A stretch of DNA of 10,771 nt. It comes from Candidatus Aenigmatarchaeota archaeon. GTDB lineage: Archaea; Aenigmatarchaeota; Aenigmatarchaeia; Aenigmatarchaeales; Aenigmatarchaeaceae. This document shows, in pieces, positions 1-5,734 of this stretch. Numbering within the stretch: position 1 is the stretch's first letter; every line of letters starts with the position of its first letter. Position numbers and translations under genes: made by a program. Location: the NCBI GenBank assembly GCA_028715225.1, contig JAQUSH010000017.1, positions 1 to 10,771 of the forward strand, in the 5' to 3' direction. A model generated the notes under the pieces. It had not been told where the DNA came from. It ran no database searches and saw nothing but the letters and a program-made list of their open reading frames with translations.

Positions 1-659
1 CCAACTTTGCTTTCAGTGTAAGCAAATTCTTCTTCATCCATTACCTTTGGTTTTCCGCTCATCATATGCGCAGCGACCAATGGTCCTATTCCGTCTCCTA
101 CCGGCACACCATCTGCAAAAGCTTTTGTTGCCTTTGTTGCAGATTTTGCCATATCAATTATCATAGGCAACTGCATTTGCAATATCATAGCCAATTGGAA
201 CATCTTGTATTTTTTGATAAGTTCAAGCATGTGCCTTACTATTTTTGCTATCTGATGAGTTGTTATTGCTCCGCTTAATGCTCCCTTTAGATTTCTTTTC
301 TGAACAACCGTAAAGTCCGGAACTATAGAATCTACAAAATAATCAAATCTCTTGTCAGCCTGCTTTATTATATGGTCTAGTTTTTTCATAACTCCATACG
401 GATCTGTAGATACAGGCGTCACTGCAAAGAATTCCATGAAGTTTCTTATGCTTTCTTTGACTTTTGGAGTTGGTTTCTTAGAAATATAATTGAAAACATA
501 TCCTTTTGACTCAGCTGCCAACTTCTCTAAATCAGCTACATCTCGTTCTAATTTCAAAACAGACTGTGTTACCATTAATCTTGGTCCAAACAGCAGGAAA
601 AATATGAATAATACAAACCATATTATTGTTGACCAGATATCTCCTTCCATTCCGAACAT
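1..659 (-). CDS. DUF1512-family archaeal membrane-anchored protein (C-terminus beyond the window)
   Basis: The visible 219 codons read from ATG at 659 to the left edge, so the C-terminal part is missing; the family is usually about 370 residues. An N-terminal hydrophobic helix (about residues 9-25, rich in W, I, F and L) should anchor the protein in the membrane, followed by a charged helix (34-50) and a mostly helical cytosolic part. Around residues 183-193 is the segment ADGVPVGDGIGP, a GDGIGP signature I associate with DUF1512, a family found in archaea with no known function. No other in-frame ATG lies nearby upstream. It sits 32 nt downstream of the lipid kinase gene on the same strand, but a TATA-like box 26 nt before its ATG suggests it can also be transcribed alone as a leaderless mRNA. 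The family call rests on memory of the motif and on the N-terminal membrane anchor. Confidence 0.8.
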   Translation of the reverse strand, partial: MFGMEGDIWSTIIWFVLFIFFLLFGPRLMVTQSVLKLERDVADLEKLAAESKGYVFNYISKKPTPKVKESIRNFMEFFAVTPVSTDPYGVMKKLDHIIKQADKRFDYFVDSIVPDFTVVQKRNLKGALSGAITTHQIAKIVRHMLELIKKYKMFQLAMILQMQLPMIIDMAKSATKATKAFADGVPVGDGIGPLVAAHMMSGKPKVMDEEEFAYTESKV

Positions 660-680
660 ATCAAATACATTAATTTCGTT

Positions 681-690
681 ATTTATAAAT
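681..690 (-). promoter_or_regulatory. TATA-like box for the DUF1512 gene
   Basis: The palindromic ATTTATAAAT is centred about 26 nt before the ATG at 659. That is the usual archaeal spacing from TATA box to transcription start, which would put the start at or next to the ATG and give a leaderless mRNA. No Shine-Dalgarno-like sequence precedes this ATG, which agrees. The box overlaps the last bases before the kinase stop codon, so read-through from upstream is also possible. Confidence 0.5.
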
Positions 691-691
691 G

Positions 692-1255
692 TTATAAAGA
701 AAACAGTAAACCGACAGCCAGAGGTATTGTTACATTGTCATCAAGCTTTGGAAGCATTTCTACAAATGTTGCGCCTAATGCTATGTACCAGGCTTTAGAC
801 GGATCAAAGAACATCAGTATAAAGAATGTCATTGTAAAGAATGCAATACTGCCTTCCCAGCTTTTCTTGTTGTTTATAGGCAAATGATGCCTTCCATATA
901 ATTTTCCTATCAGCGTTGAGAATGCATCTCCTCCTGCTAATACAGCTATGCATGCTGCTGTTATGTTTATTGGAAACAGGATTGTTGCTAAAAGTATACC
1001 TAAAATATAAGACACAACTCCCTTGAAGTACTCGCCTTGTCTCTCGTATGTCTTTAATTCACACATTATGAAATCTTCAATCTTAGAAAGTCCATTTATT
1101 CTTATGTTAGATTTTCTCATCAGACCCCACATCAAGAAAAATGCTAAACCTAAAGCAAATATTATCGCTGAGTATGTTTTTCCAAATAATTGCAATACTA
1201 AAATTAGCAATATTCCTGATGCATGAACCATCTGTCTCTTTAACTCGACGTGCAT
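692..1255 (-). CDS. SEC59/DGK1/VTE5-family CTP-dependent lipid kinase (dolichol-kinase-like)
   Basis: This 187-residue integral membrane protein carries the marks of the SEC59/COG0170 family, which uses CTP to phosphorylate polyprenols, phytol or diacylglycerol. These are an N-terminal ELKRQMVHASG (residues 4-14), GGDAFSTLIGKLYGRHHLP (108-126), KKSWEGS (130-136) and a C-terminal E166 with LDDN (171-174), the acidic pair likely to bind the metal-CTP. Several hydrophobic helices lie between them. In an archaeon the probable role is making or recycling dolichyl phosphate for glycosylation, or phosphorylating another isoprenoid lipid; the sequence cannot fix the substrate. The start at 1255 is supported by a GGGGAG site 6 nt upstream and by the family's usual beginning close to the ELKR motif. 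It overlaps the preceding membrane protein gene by 16 nt, so the two are probably translationally coupled. Confidence 0.87.
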   Translation of the reverse strand: MHVELKRQMVHASGILLILVLQLFGKTYSAIIFALGLAFFLMWGLMRKSNIRINGLSKIEDFIMCELKTYERQGEYFKGVVSYILGILLATILFPINITAACIAVLAGGDAFSTLIGKLYGRHHLPINNKKSWEGSIAFFTMTFFILMFFDPSKAWYIALGATFVEMLPKLDDNVTIPLAVGLLFSL

Positions 1256-1557
1256 CTCTTTCTCCCCAATAATTTAATTGGCCAAGCTAGTATTTGAAGG
1301 AAATACTTGATGAAGTGGAAGAACTCATATACTAGGTATATACCGACTGCCATTGCAGCAAACTCAAGGCTCGTCTGATTATTTACAGCTATGTCTAAAG
1401 GCAGCTTAAGATACTGAACAATGTAAGGGAAAAGAAATCCAGCTATGGCAGCTGCTGCTGATTTTAACAAAATTCTGAATAATTTGTAAAGCACAAATAC
1501 GACAATGATGAATATTGCAAACATTATCACTGTGTCTGTTGTTAAATCATAAACCAT
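1240..1557 (-). CDS. Small conserved-looking membrane protein, function unknown
   Basis: I do not recognise this 105-residue protein. It has a strong N-terminal membrane helix (about residues 10-30), a small-residue helix (33-48, containing SAAAAIAG), a short loop with NNQTS, and a long hydrophobic aromatic helix (64-92), ending in a basic GRKRCTSS tail. The basic C-terminus suggests that end is in the cytoplasm. It opens the leftward cluster and its last 16 nt overlap the lipid kinase start, so it could be a partner or stabiliser of that enzyme, though only the position says so. A TATA-like box about 26 nt before the ATG and no Shine-Dalgarno site point to leaderless expression. Confidence 0.75.
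   Translation of the reverse strand: MVYDLTTDTVIMFAIFIIVVFVLYKLFRILLKSAAAAIAGFLFPYIVQYLKLPLDIAVNNQTSLEFAAMAVGIYLVYEFFHFIKYFLQILAWPIKLLGRKRCTSS
1262..1267 (-). promoter_or_regulatory. Shine-Dalgarno site for the lipid kinase
   Basis: GGGGAG on the minus strand lies 6 nt before the ATG at 1255, inside the end of the upstream coding region. It decides the start codon and suits an internal operon gene, in contrast to the apparently leaderless first genes around it. Confidence 0.6.
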
Positions 1558-1577
1558 AATAATATCTTGTTTTGATG

Positions 1578-1587
1578 CATTTAAAAA
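1578..1587 (-). promoter_or_regulatory. TATA-like box for the leftward membrane/lipid cluster
   Basis: Read on the minus strand, AGTTTTTAAATGC centres about 26 nt before the ATG at 1557, giving a predicted transcription start at the start codon. It lies immediately beside the rightward box for the M50 gene, so the two promoters share about 20 bp and probably compete or are co-regulated. Confidence 0.5.
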
Positions 1588-1599
1588 CTTTTATAAATT
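1588..1599 (+). promoter_or_regulatory. TATA-like box for the M50 gene
   Basis: CTTTTATAAATT is centred about 26-27 nt before the ATG at 1620, again the leaderless spacing. This supports the ATG at 1620 as the true start and argues against extending the reading frame to TTG/ATG at 1572-1575, because that would place the start codon upstream of the promoter. Confidence 0.55.
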
Positions 1600-1619
1600 A
1601 CAAATTAATAGGTTGTATT

Positions 1620-2195
1620 ATGAAATTCACATACAGAGAAGTAAGAGATCTGGCTGTATCTGTTACAGTGCTAGCTCTGGTATTTAGCGGATTTGATATC
1701 TCTTTGCTGATACCAACATTGTTCATAATGACAGCAGTTTTCTTGTCTCATGAAATACTTGGGCACAAGATGGTTGCTCAGCACTATGAATGCGAAGCTG
1801 AATACAGAATGTGGCCTTTGGGTCTGCTATTAGGAATGGTTACTGCTCTGCTTGGCGGTTTCATATTCGCAGCGCCTGGCGCAGTTTACATATCGCCTGT
1901 TATTAGAAAGAATTTCACATTTAATGTTTCAAGACTTACTCAGAGAGAATATGCATTTATTTCAGCAGCAGGTCCTATTGTGAATATAATAGTTGCATTC
2001 GGTATGATTGCTATAAATCAATTTTATCCATGGGATATTTTCATGCTGACAGCTAAGTTATCATTCTTTTTAGCATTGTTTAACCTAATACCATTTCCTC
2101 CACTTGATGGTGAAAAAATAATCAGGTGGAACTGGAAATTCTGGCTCGTTATTTTGATATCTGCAATAGCCGGTTACGTTCTTATTTATCTATAG
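1620..2195 (+). CDS. M50 site-2-protease-like membrane protein with an altered HExxH site
   Basis: This protein of 191 residues resembles the short archaeal M50 (site-2 protease) membrane metalloproteases, which cut substrates within the membrane. Seen in the sequence: several hydrophobic helices; SHEILGHKMVAQHY (residues 43-56); the family-typical AEYRMWPLGLLLGM and FAAPGAVYISP stretches; AAGPIVN; and NLIPFPPLDGEKI near residues 155-167, the C-terminal motif whose Asp163 normally completes the zinc site. The odd point is HEILGH (44-49). The usual HExxH has two residues between Glu and the second His, and here there are three, so zinc binding may be altered or lost. The start at 1620 is preferred over an in-frame extension to 1572 because of the TATA box at 1588. 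The last 14 nt overlap the convergent gene. Substrate unknown. Confidence 0.85.
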   Translation: MKFTYREVRDLAVSVTVLALVFSGFDISLLIPTLFIMTAVFLSHEILGHKMVAQHYECEAEYRMWPLGLLLGMVTALLGGFIFAAPGAVYISPVIRKNFTFNVSRLTQREYAFISAAGPIVNIIVAFGMIAINQFYPWDIFMLTAKLSFFLALFNLIPFPPLDGEKIIRWNWKFWLVILISAIAGYVLIYL

Positions 2196-2547
2196 CTATT
2201 TTGAAGATCAGACTTATAGCCACTATAAATCCAGCCACACCTAAACCAATCATCAAGTTTATCAACGCATTTACCAGAACAGTGCTTCCAATTTCAGTGA
2301 ACAAACCTGCTGATGACCAAGCCATTATTACGATGAATAATGAGGCTACTGCCATCAAGAAGCTGTTTTCTTCTTCGAATCTTATGTTATAAATTGCAAC
2401 CATTGCACCACATATAGCCAAAATCATCCATACTATTAGTGATGATAGGTTTGATTCTACTACCGCTGCTAGCAATGAAATTACTAATATTGCTAGAAAC
2501 CAGACTGTTCCTGCGTTTATTTTTATTACTGGTCTTTTCTTAGCCAT
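2182..2547 (-). CDS. Small four-helix membrane protein, function unknown
   Basis: I do not recognise this 121-residue protein. After a basic N-terminus (MAKKRPVIKI, suggesting the N-terminus is inside) it shows about four hydrophobic helices: near residues 13-30, 34-53, 63-80 and 88-117. A short acidic loop, RFEEEN, lies between the second and third. Glycines in the last helix (IGLGVAGF) suggest tight packing. There are no catalytic motifs. It converges on the M50 gene with a 14-nt overlap of coding ends, leaving no room for a separate terminator on either strand. A TATA-like box about 26 nt before the start suggests leaderless transcription. Confidence 0.75.
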   Translation of the reverse strand: MAKKRPVIKINAGTVWFLAILVISLLAAVVESNLSSLIVWMILAICGAMVAIYNIRFEEENSFLMAVASLFIVIMAWSSAGLFTEIGSTVLVNALINLMIGLGVAGFIVAISLIFKIAIDK

Positions 2548-2569
2548 AACCTATTATTAAGAAAGCTGG

Positions 2570-2577
2570 TTATTAAA
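2570..2577 (-). promoter_or_regulatory. TATA-like box for the four-helix membrane protein
   Basis: On the minus strand CTTTAATAACC is centred about 26 nt before the ATG at 2547, so the transcript would begin at or beside the start codon. Confidence 0.45.
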
Positions 2578-2602
2578 GATTTCTATGTGTAGAAATATCC
2601 AC

Positions 2603-2709
2603 TTAAATGTTTTTCGGTCTATATATTATTAATAAGAAAAATGACCTTCGCTTATTGTCTTGTTTTAGAGGGTAACCGATAGGTTTAAATCCTTTTCGGT
2701 CATATACTA
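2603..2709 (+). repeat. Imperfect direct repeat pair, 82 nt apart
   Basis: Copy 1 begins at 2603 and copy 2 at 2685. Both read TTAAAT, then two variable bases, then TTTTCGGTC, then an AT-rich ATATA run. The shared core is 15 of 17 positions. Each copy couples a TATA-like TTAAAT to a CGGTC element just downstream, so these may be duplicated promoters or two binding sites for one regulator. Confidence 0.5.
2675..2700 (+). promoter_or_regulatory. Dyad/hairpin enclosing a TATA-like element
   Basis: ACCGA (2675-2679) is complementary to TCGGT (2696-2700). Inside that, GG (2682-2683) faces CC (2691-2692) around the seven-base TTTAAAT. As DNA this could be an operator over a TATA box for the downstream operon; as RNA it would be a weak hairpin. 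The predicted transcription start from this box is about 2712-2717, leaving a leader of roughly 40 nt. Confidence 0.35.
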
Positions 2710-2742
2710 TCTTATAGTGATAACTAAGTAGAAGTAAAAACT

Positions 2743-2749
2743 AGGTGAT
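2743..2749 (+). promoter_or_regulatory. Shine-Dalgarno site choosing ATG 2755
   Basis: AGGTGAT is a strong match to the complement of the 16S rRNA 3' end. It lies only 2 nt from the ATG at 2752 but 5 nt from the second ATG at 2755, so the second is the more likely start. Confidence 0.65.
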
Positions 2750-2754
2750 TTATG

Positions 2755-4443
2755 ATGGCTGAAGATAAAATAAATGAAAAATTTGGAAAAATTAAAAAAC
2801 AGTTTGAAAGTGGCAGAATGAAGCCAGAAATATATGCTATTGCTCTTGATGGAATGTTTGAAGCTGGTCTTTCAGAAGAAAGGTATGCTCAAGAAATTAT
2901 TGGATTGAGTAAAAAAGGTTATATTAATGCTGAAGAAAAATTCAAAGAAGAAAATATTGATCCTTCTAAATATTTACCAAAAAATAATGAAATGACAAAC
3001 TTAGAAAAACTTGAAGAGCTTGTCAATGAAAAACCAACTCCGCCTTCAGGAGAAACAGTTGAAGATTTGTTAAACACACTTGCAGAAGAAGATTCAAAAC
3101 CAAAACAACCAGAGCATTCAATGATTGATATAATTTATCAAAAATACCAAAGTGGTGATTTTGATAGATTTGTAGATGAAGGAACAATGAATGCCGAAAC
3201 TTTTAATTCCAAGTTAAAACAACTTTTAGATCATCAAAAAATAACTCCAGAAGAATATCAAAGTCATCTTAGAACAGAAAAAATAGTAGCACCTGAAGAA
3301 ATTGTAATAGCACAGAAAACAGATAATAGACTTTATGATAAGGAACATTCTATATATTGGAATGATGTTGAAGAAAAACTTGAAAAACATCTTAAAATAG
3401 ATCAACCTGCCGATGATGAAAATAATTATACATGCACTACATGTGCGATTAACAAAGTAAATACTGCTGTAGGTGAAAATCAAGATATTTGTCATGTGTG
3501 TAATGATAATTTAGTATCAGAAGATGGAGAAGAATTGCCAAAAGAAATTTCACTAGAAGATGAAACGACAAATGAAGAAACATTGAAAAATAATGATAAT
3601 TTTAAGAAAGAAGCTTTAGGTGTTTTGACAGATATAGAAGTAGATCCTACTGTTTTAGATATGATAAAATTCTATGCAACTACTAACGGATATACTGTGG
3701 AAGAGGCAGATTGTATTGCAAATTATATTTCTGGAATGAGTGAAGATCTTATTATGAGTAGGCGTATAGAAGGTAAATTTACACCTGAAATGCTAGATGA
3801 AGCAATTAAATTGACTGACAAAGAATATTCTGTTAAAAGAAAATCTTCAAGTGATTTGCTTTTAGAAGCAGCTGATCTTACAAAAAAATATGATGAAGAA
3901 ATAAAACAAAAGGAAGAAGACATCGCAAAAAAAGAAAGTGAATTATTGGAAAAAGAAATACACTTGATTAAAGCAACTGAAGCGCAAGAATTGACTGAAA
4001 GTGAAATAAGTGAAGGAATAAGAAATCTAAAAGCTGAAAGAGAGAGGCTTGAAAAAGAAAAAAATGAAACTGAAAAAAGAGCAGCTAAGATGCAGAAATA
4101 TTTAGCAGGTGTTTTATCACCTAAATTTAAAGAACTTCAATATATGTCTGAAAGAAATGTTGAAACAACATATGATGGTATTCGTTCAGAAACAGAAAAA
4201 ATGTTTACACAATACGAAAAAGCTCAGAAAAGATTTTTGGATTTTTTTGATGAATTAAATGATATGACGGATGATAAAGGATTTATAATGTCTGAATTTG
4301 GCCAAAGTCTTCAAGATTGGATGGAATCTGAATATTTCCCTAGAGAAGATCTTGATGCTCCAGTTGGATTATTTGTAGATAAGATAAAAACAACTGTAGA
4401 ACTTAATAATTTTTTAGAAAAACTAAGAGGTGAAAAACAATGA
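2755..4443 (+). CDS. Acidic coiled-coil protein with a CxxC...CxxC zinc knot, function unknown
   Basis: I do not recognise this 562-residue protein. It has no signal peptide or membrane helix and should be cytosolic. Two N-terminal helical segments (about residues 8-60 and 125-180) each have a short helix pair of the SHOCT kind, for example LLDHQKITPEEYQSHL. A zinc-ribbon-like knot follows: CTTC (227-230) and CHVC (246-249). An acidic linker leads to a helical domain (about 280-365), then a long heptad-like coiled coil (about 370-450, rich in E and K) and a helical C-terminal domain ending in KLRGEKQ. Glu and Lys dominate the composition. It is the first gene of a rightward operon; its TGA overlaps the next ATG. 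The architecture suggests a scaffold or adaptor that oligomerises through the coiled coil. An alternative start is the ATG at 2752, one codon earlier. Confidence 0.8.
   Translation: MAEDKINEKFGKIKKQFESGRMKPEIYAIALDGMFEAGLSEERYAQEIIGLSKKGYINAEEKFKEENIDPSKYLPKNNEMTNLEKLEELVNEKPTPPSGETVEDLLNTLAEEDSKPKQPEHSMIDIIYQKYQSGDFDRFVDEGTMNAETFNSKLKQLLDHQKITPEEYQSHLRTEKIVAPEEIVIAQKTDNRLYDKEHSIYWNDVEEKLEKHLKIDQPADDENNYTCTTCAINKVNTAVGENQDICHVCNDNLVSEDGEELPKEISLEDETTNEETLKNNDNFKKEALGVLTDIEVDPTVLDMIKFYATTNGYTVEEADCIANYISGMSEDLIMSRRIEGKFTPEMLDEAIKLTDKEYSVKRKSSSDLLLEAADLTKKYDEEIKQKEEDIAKKESELLEKEIHLIKATEAQELTESEISEGIRNLKAERERLEKEKNETEKRAAKMQKYLAGVLSPKFKELQYMSERNVETTYDGIRSETEKMFTQYEKAQKRFLDFFDELNDMTDDKGFIMSEFGQSLQDWMESEYFPREDLDAPVGLFVDKIKTTVELNNFLEKLRGEKQ
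4427..4433 (+). promoter_or_regulatory. Shine-Dalgarno site for the one-helix membrane protein
   Basis: GAGGTGA lies 6 nt before the ATG at 4440, inside the end of the preceding gene. Together with the ATGA stop-start overlap it predicts translational coupling and near equal production of the two proteins. Confidence 0.65.
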
Positions 4444-5723
4444 AAACAGATCATAATGATATATGGCATGCAAAACAGGCAGAGAAAAGAACAGAAGCAG
4501 AAAGACTTATGAAAAATCCTTATTTTATTTTAGCAGCCGCATCAATGGTAACTCCATCTGATAAAGGATATAAAGAAATGTCTAAGAAAAAATGGTCAAC
4601 TGGAGAAAAGATAGCTGTTGGTGGAACTGCAGCAGCATTGCTTCTAGCAGCAGTTGGTGTTGGTTTATACAAAATAGACAGTGATAAAAAGAACAATAAA
4701 ATTAATGAATTAGAAAATAAAAAAACACCAATGTATGATACAGTTGATGGCAAAGTTCAATTCATGAATGTTCTTAAACACCTGAATCAAACAGAAAGAT
4801 CAGAAATATTTTCAAATCTTCCTCAGGAAGTTGGAGCTGGTTCTGATGTTCAATTAGCATTAGACGCCATATTAGATGATCGTTATGGAAACTACGAACT
4901 TACAAGTCATACTGATAGAAACTGGGGTCTTTCAATACACATGGTTCCAGACGGAGAAGGATCATTTGCTTATACAGTTAAAAATGATACCATAGAGAAA
5001 GGTGTAGTTAGACAGAACATAAGCACAGCAACTTCATACAAATTGCTTCATTTGATAGGAGATGTTGCAGGTGAACCTTTAGAATATGAAGGACAAGGAA
5101 TAACTCCATCTAAATTAATGCAAATTAATGATTTAGTAGAATTTGATAGAAATGTTAGAACTGCTTTAGGAAATTACACATCATTAACATTAGATGCAAA
5201 AAATGCTTCACAAGCTGGACGTGTAGCTGAAATGATTGAGAAGGTTCCAGAACTTGCAGGAATACAATATAGAATGAATATGCAAGGAGATGTAAAGAAT
5301 CTTACATTTATTGATTTACAAGATGATGCAGCAGGAACACCAAATGGTGGTGGAAGTATTGCAGTTGCATATAATGAATCAGGTATGCCAGTTGATGTTG
5401 TAGTAATTGGAAAAAATAGCACAAGAAACTGGGTAAATGATTATTATGGAAAGGTTTCTAGCACAAGAAGTGGAACAAGAAGTGTAGAACTTACTTATGA
5501 CGAGAAAAGAATATCAACAAAAGGTCTAAACAAACATAATAAAAAAGCAATGAAAAGAGGAATTTCTCACATAGAAAAAGAAATGAAAGAAAATGGAATT
5601 GCTTACCTAAATTCAGAAAAGGTTCGTCCTGGAACACTTGCTATTTACGGAATTAACAAGGATACAAAGGAAGTAGCGGTCTACACAGTTAATCATAGAG
5701 GATACGGAAAGAAGATCCTTTGA
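4440..5723 (+). CDS. One-helix membrane protein with a large cysteine-free C-terminal domain, function unknown
   Basis: I do not recognise this 427-residue protein. A basic, helical N-terminal region of about 50 residues precedes a single alanine/glycine/leucine-rich membrane helix (about 56-77), then a charged KKNNK stretch and about 340 further residues of mixed helix and strand with no cysteine. That part contains about eight N-x-S/T sequons (NQT, NDT, NIS, NYT, NAS, NLT, NES, NST), which fits an outward-facing, possibly glycosylated domain. Charges on both sides of the helix are positive, so orientation is not certain. Start: ATG overlapping the upstream stop (ATGA) with a strong ribosome site. 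The gene lies between a cytosolic coiled-coil protein and a giant surface protein, and could join them across the membrane; that is inference from position. Confidence 0.78.
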   Translation: MKTDHNDIWHAKQAEKRTEAERLMKNPYFILAAASMVTPSDKGYKEMSKKKWSTGEKIAVGGTAAALLLAAVGVGLYKIDSDKKNNKINELENKKTPMYDTVDGKVQFMNVLKHLNQTERSEIFSNLPQEVGAGSDVQLALDAILDDRYGNYELTSHTDRNWGLSIHMVPDGEGSFAYTVKNDTIEKGVVRQNISTATSYKLLHLIGDVAGEPLEYEGQGITPSKLMQINDLVEFDRNVRTALGNYTSLTLDAKNASQAGRVAEMIEKVPELAGIQYRMNMQGDVKNLTFIDLQDDAAGTPNGGGSIAVAYNESGMPVDVVVIGKNSTRNWVNDYYGKVSSTRSGTRSVELTYDEKRISTKGLNKHNKKAMKRGISHIEKEMKENGIAYLNSEKVRPGTLAIYGINKDTKEVAVYTVNHRGYGKKIL

Positions 5724-5730
5724 GGTTGAT
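5722..5730 (+). promoter_or_regulatory. Shine-Dalgarno site overlapping the upstream stop codon
   Basis: GAGGTTGAT, one base longer than the ideal GAGGTGAT, begins within the TGA stop of the preceding gene and lies 4 nt before the ATG at 5735. The surface protein is thus probably translated by ribosomes finishing the previous gene. Confidence 0.55.
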
Positions 5731-5734
5731 ATAA

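Larger units (their letters stand above)
2548..2754. other. Long intergenic control region before the five-gene operon
   Basis: This 207-nt gap is the longest non-coding stretch in the window and separates divergent genes. I see no RNA gene or small ORF in it. It holds the minus-strand promoter at 2570, an imperfect direct repeat (2603 and 2685), a dyad around 2675-2700, several AT-rich candidate TATA boxes (2618-2634, 2683-2690, 2711-2718) and the Shine-Dalgarno site of the rightward operon. Unlike the other first genes here, the rightward gene has no clear TATA box 26 nt before its ATG, so its mRNA should carry a leader. Confidence 0.55.

Noticed and set aside
490..798. Open plus-strand frame across the DUF1512 and lipid kinase genes
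   Set aside because: It is antisense to two well-supported minus-strand genes and gives no recognisable protein.
1572..1619. In-frame N-terminal extension of the M50 protein from TTG/ATG at 1572-1575
   Set aside because: The extension contains the TATA box, so it would lie upstream of the predicted transcript start, and its residues do not look like a membrane protein N-terminus.
2642..2702. Possible tRNA or tRNA remnant: TGACC/GGTCA ends and a T-arm-like GG-TTTAAAT-CC
   Set aside because: At 61 nt it is too short. No D-arm or anticodon stem can be drawn, and the T-stem has mismatches. Better read as promoter-region dyads.
2603..2709. CRISPR-like repeats
   Set aside because: Only two short imperfect copies with one 57-nt interval and no further repeat units.
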